NCBI GenBank assembly: GCA_945982465.1
Contig: CAMFSB010000128.1
Span: 1 to 5,525 of the forward strand
DNA length: 5,525 bases
Reading direction: 5' to 3'
Source: an uncultured Faecalibacterium sp.
Lineage (GTDB): Bacteria > Bacillota > Clostridia > Oscillospirales > Ruminococcaceae
The notes under the pieces are model-generated. The model saw nothing but the letters and a program-made list of their open reading frames with translations, did no database searches and was not told the DNA's origin. Below are positions 5,069 to 5,525 of the stretch, piece after piece (the stretch's first letter is position 1; the number at the start of each line of letters is the position of its first letter). The position numbers and the translations under genes were made by a program.

Positions 5069-5525
5069 TCAGTGTTCCACTTCCGGAAGGGTGGGCATGG
5101 CAGGGATGGCCCCGCGCCGGCTGGTGGTGATGCTGGCGGCCTTGTTGGCAAAGGCCAGAATGCCTTCCAGCTTGTCCACCGTCAGGGTGTCCAGCTCCTC
5201 CTTGCAGAGCTTGGACAGGGCAGCGCCAAAGAAGGTATCGCCTGCGCCGTTGGTGTCGCCCACCTTGCAGGGAACACCGGCTACATGACCGGTTTTCTCT
5301 CCAAAGCGGTAGAACACACCGTTTGCACCCAAGGTGACAAAAATCAGCCGAATGCCGTTTTGTGCCAGCTGTGCCGTGCCGTTTTCGCAGTCGGCGGTGC
5401 CGGTCAGCAGGGGCAGCTCCTCGTCCGAAACCTTCAGGATATCCACCAGCGGCAGGGGTGCTTTCATCTGAGCAATGGCATCCTCTTTGTTCTTCCAGAG
5501 GTTGGCACGGTAATTGGGGTCGTAG
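5069..5525 (-). CDS. PfkB-family sugar kinase, probably fructokinase (N-terminus off the right edge)
   Basis: It would phosphorylate a sugar with ATP in the cytoplasm; fructose is the likely substrate. The last 151 residues are visible, roughly half of a normal 310-330 residue kinase. The fragment opens with YDPNYRANLW, the DxNxR segment seen in PfkB fructokinases and sugar kinases. VTLGANGVFY (coded near 5308-5337) precedes GDTNGAGDTFFGA, whose GAGD (5237-5248) forms the anion hole and ends in the catalytic-base aspartate. FANKAASITTSRRGAIPAMP (near 5093-5152) is the usual C-terminal nucleotide-site helix and PfkB ending. An ATG at 5467 lies inside the domain and is not the start. The GH13_4 sucrose enzyme follows after 3 bases and would supply free fructose, which favours a ScrK-type fructokinase. 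Family is firm; specificity rests on the DPNYR motif and the context. Confidence 0.9.
   Translation of the reverse strand, partial: YDPNYRANLWKNKEDAIAQMKAPLPLVDILKVSDEELPLLTGTADCENGTAQLAQNGIRLIFVTLGANGVFYRFGEKTGHVAGVPCKVGDTNGAGDTFFGAALSKLCKEELDTLTVDKLEGILAFANKAASITTSRRGAIPAMPTLPEVEH

Noticed and set aside
5465..5467. ATG at 5467 as the start of the sugar kinase.
   Set aside because: The frame continues to the window edge with DPNYRANLW, a conserved internal PfkB segment, so this methionine is internal.
1..5525. Search for CRISPR arrays, insertion sequences, tRNA genes, toxin-antitoxin pairs and long direct repeats.
   Set aside because: None seen by eye: no regularly spaced repeats, no transposase motifs, no cloverleaf, and every long gap is accounted for.

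Overview
The window reads as a stretch of chromosome from a GC-rich Gram-positive gut anaerobe. It is dense with genes, gaps inside the operons are a few bases or overlaps, ribosome binding sites are AGGAG-like, and the gene set resembles Oscillospiraceae/Ruminococcaceae (Faecalibacterium, Gemmiger, Subdoligranulum and relatives). That placement is inferred from base composition and protein style; no marker gene is present. I see no mobile element, phage gene, CRISPR array, tRNA or rRNA.

There are three transcription units. (1) On the minus strand at the left, an unrecognised 155-residue protein (694..1161) is followed, with a 4-base ATGA overlap, by a PHP-domain metallohydrolase (1..697) whose C-terminus lies off the left edge. 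(2) On the plus strand in the centre is a tight three-gene operon: a Bcp/PrxQ-type peroxiredoxin (1572..2033), a lipid-anchored single-domain rhodanese (2037..2411) and the peroxide-stress protein YaaA (2414..3187). (3) On the minus strand at the right, a PfkB-family sugar kinase, probably fructokinase (5069..5525, N-terminus off the right edge), is followed after 3 bases by a GH13 subfamily 4 enzyme, amylosucrase or sucrose hydrolase (3269..5065). Unit 2 converges on unit 3 across an 81-base gap and diverges from unit 1 across a 410-base gap.

Unit 3 makes sense as a sucrose module. The GH13_4 enzyme would split sucrose, moving glucose to an alpha-glucan (or to water) and freeing fructose, which the kinase would phosphorylate. 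Unit 2 looks like an oxidative-stress unit: peroxide reduction in the cytoplasm, YaaA to limit iron-driven damage, and an extracytoplasmic sulfurtransferase-fold lipoprotein whose role is open. The 410-base divergent gap holds the most non-coding structure: an extended -10 promoter for unit 1 overlapped by an inverted repeat with a second perfect palindrome where its -35 should be, a strong minus-strand intrinsic terminator with no gene ahead of it, an extended -10 promoter for unit 2, and a PerR/Fur-like dyad just before the peroxiredoxin ribosome binding site. The window is mostly ordinary metabolism. The features most worth following up are the regulatory structure of this gap, the coupled small protein and PHP enzyme, and the lipoprotein rhodanese in a peroxide operon.
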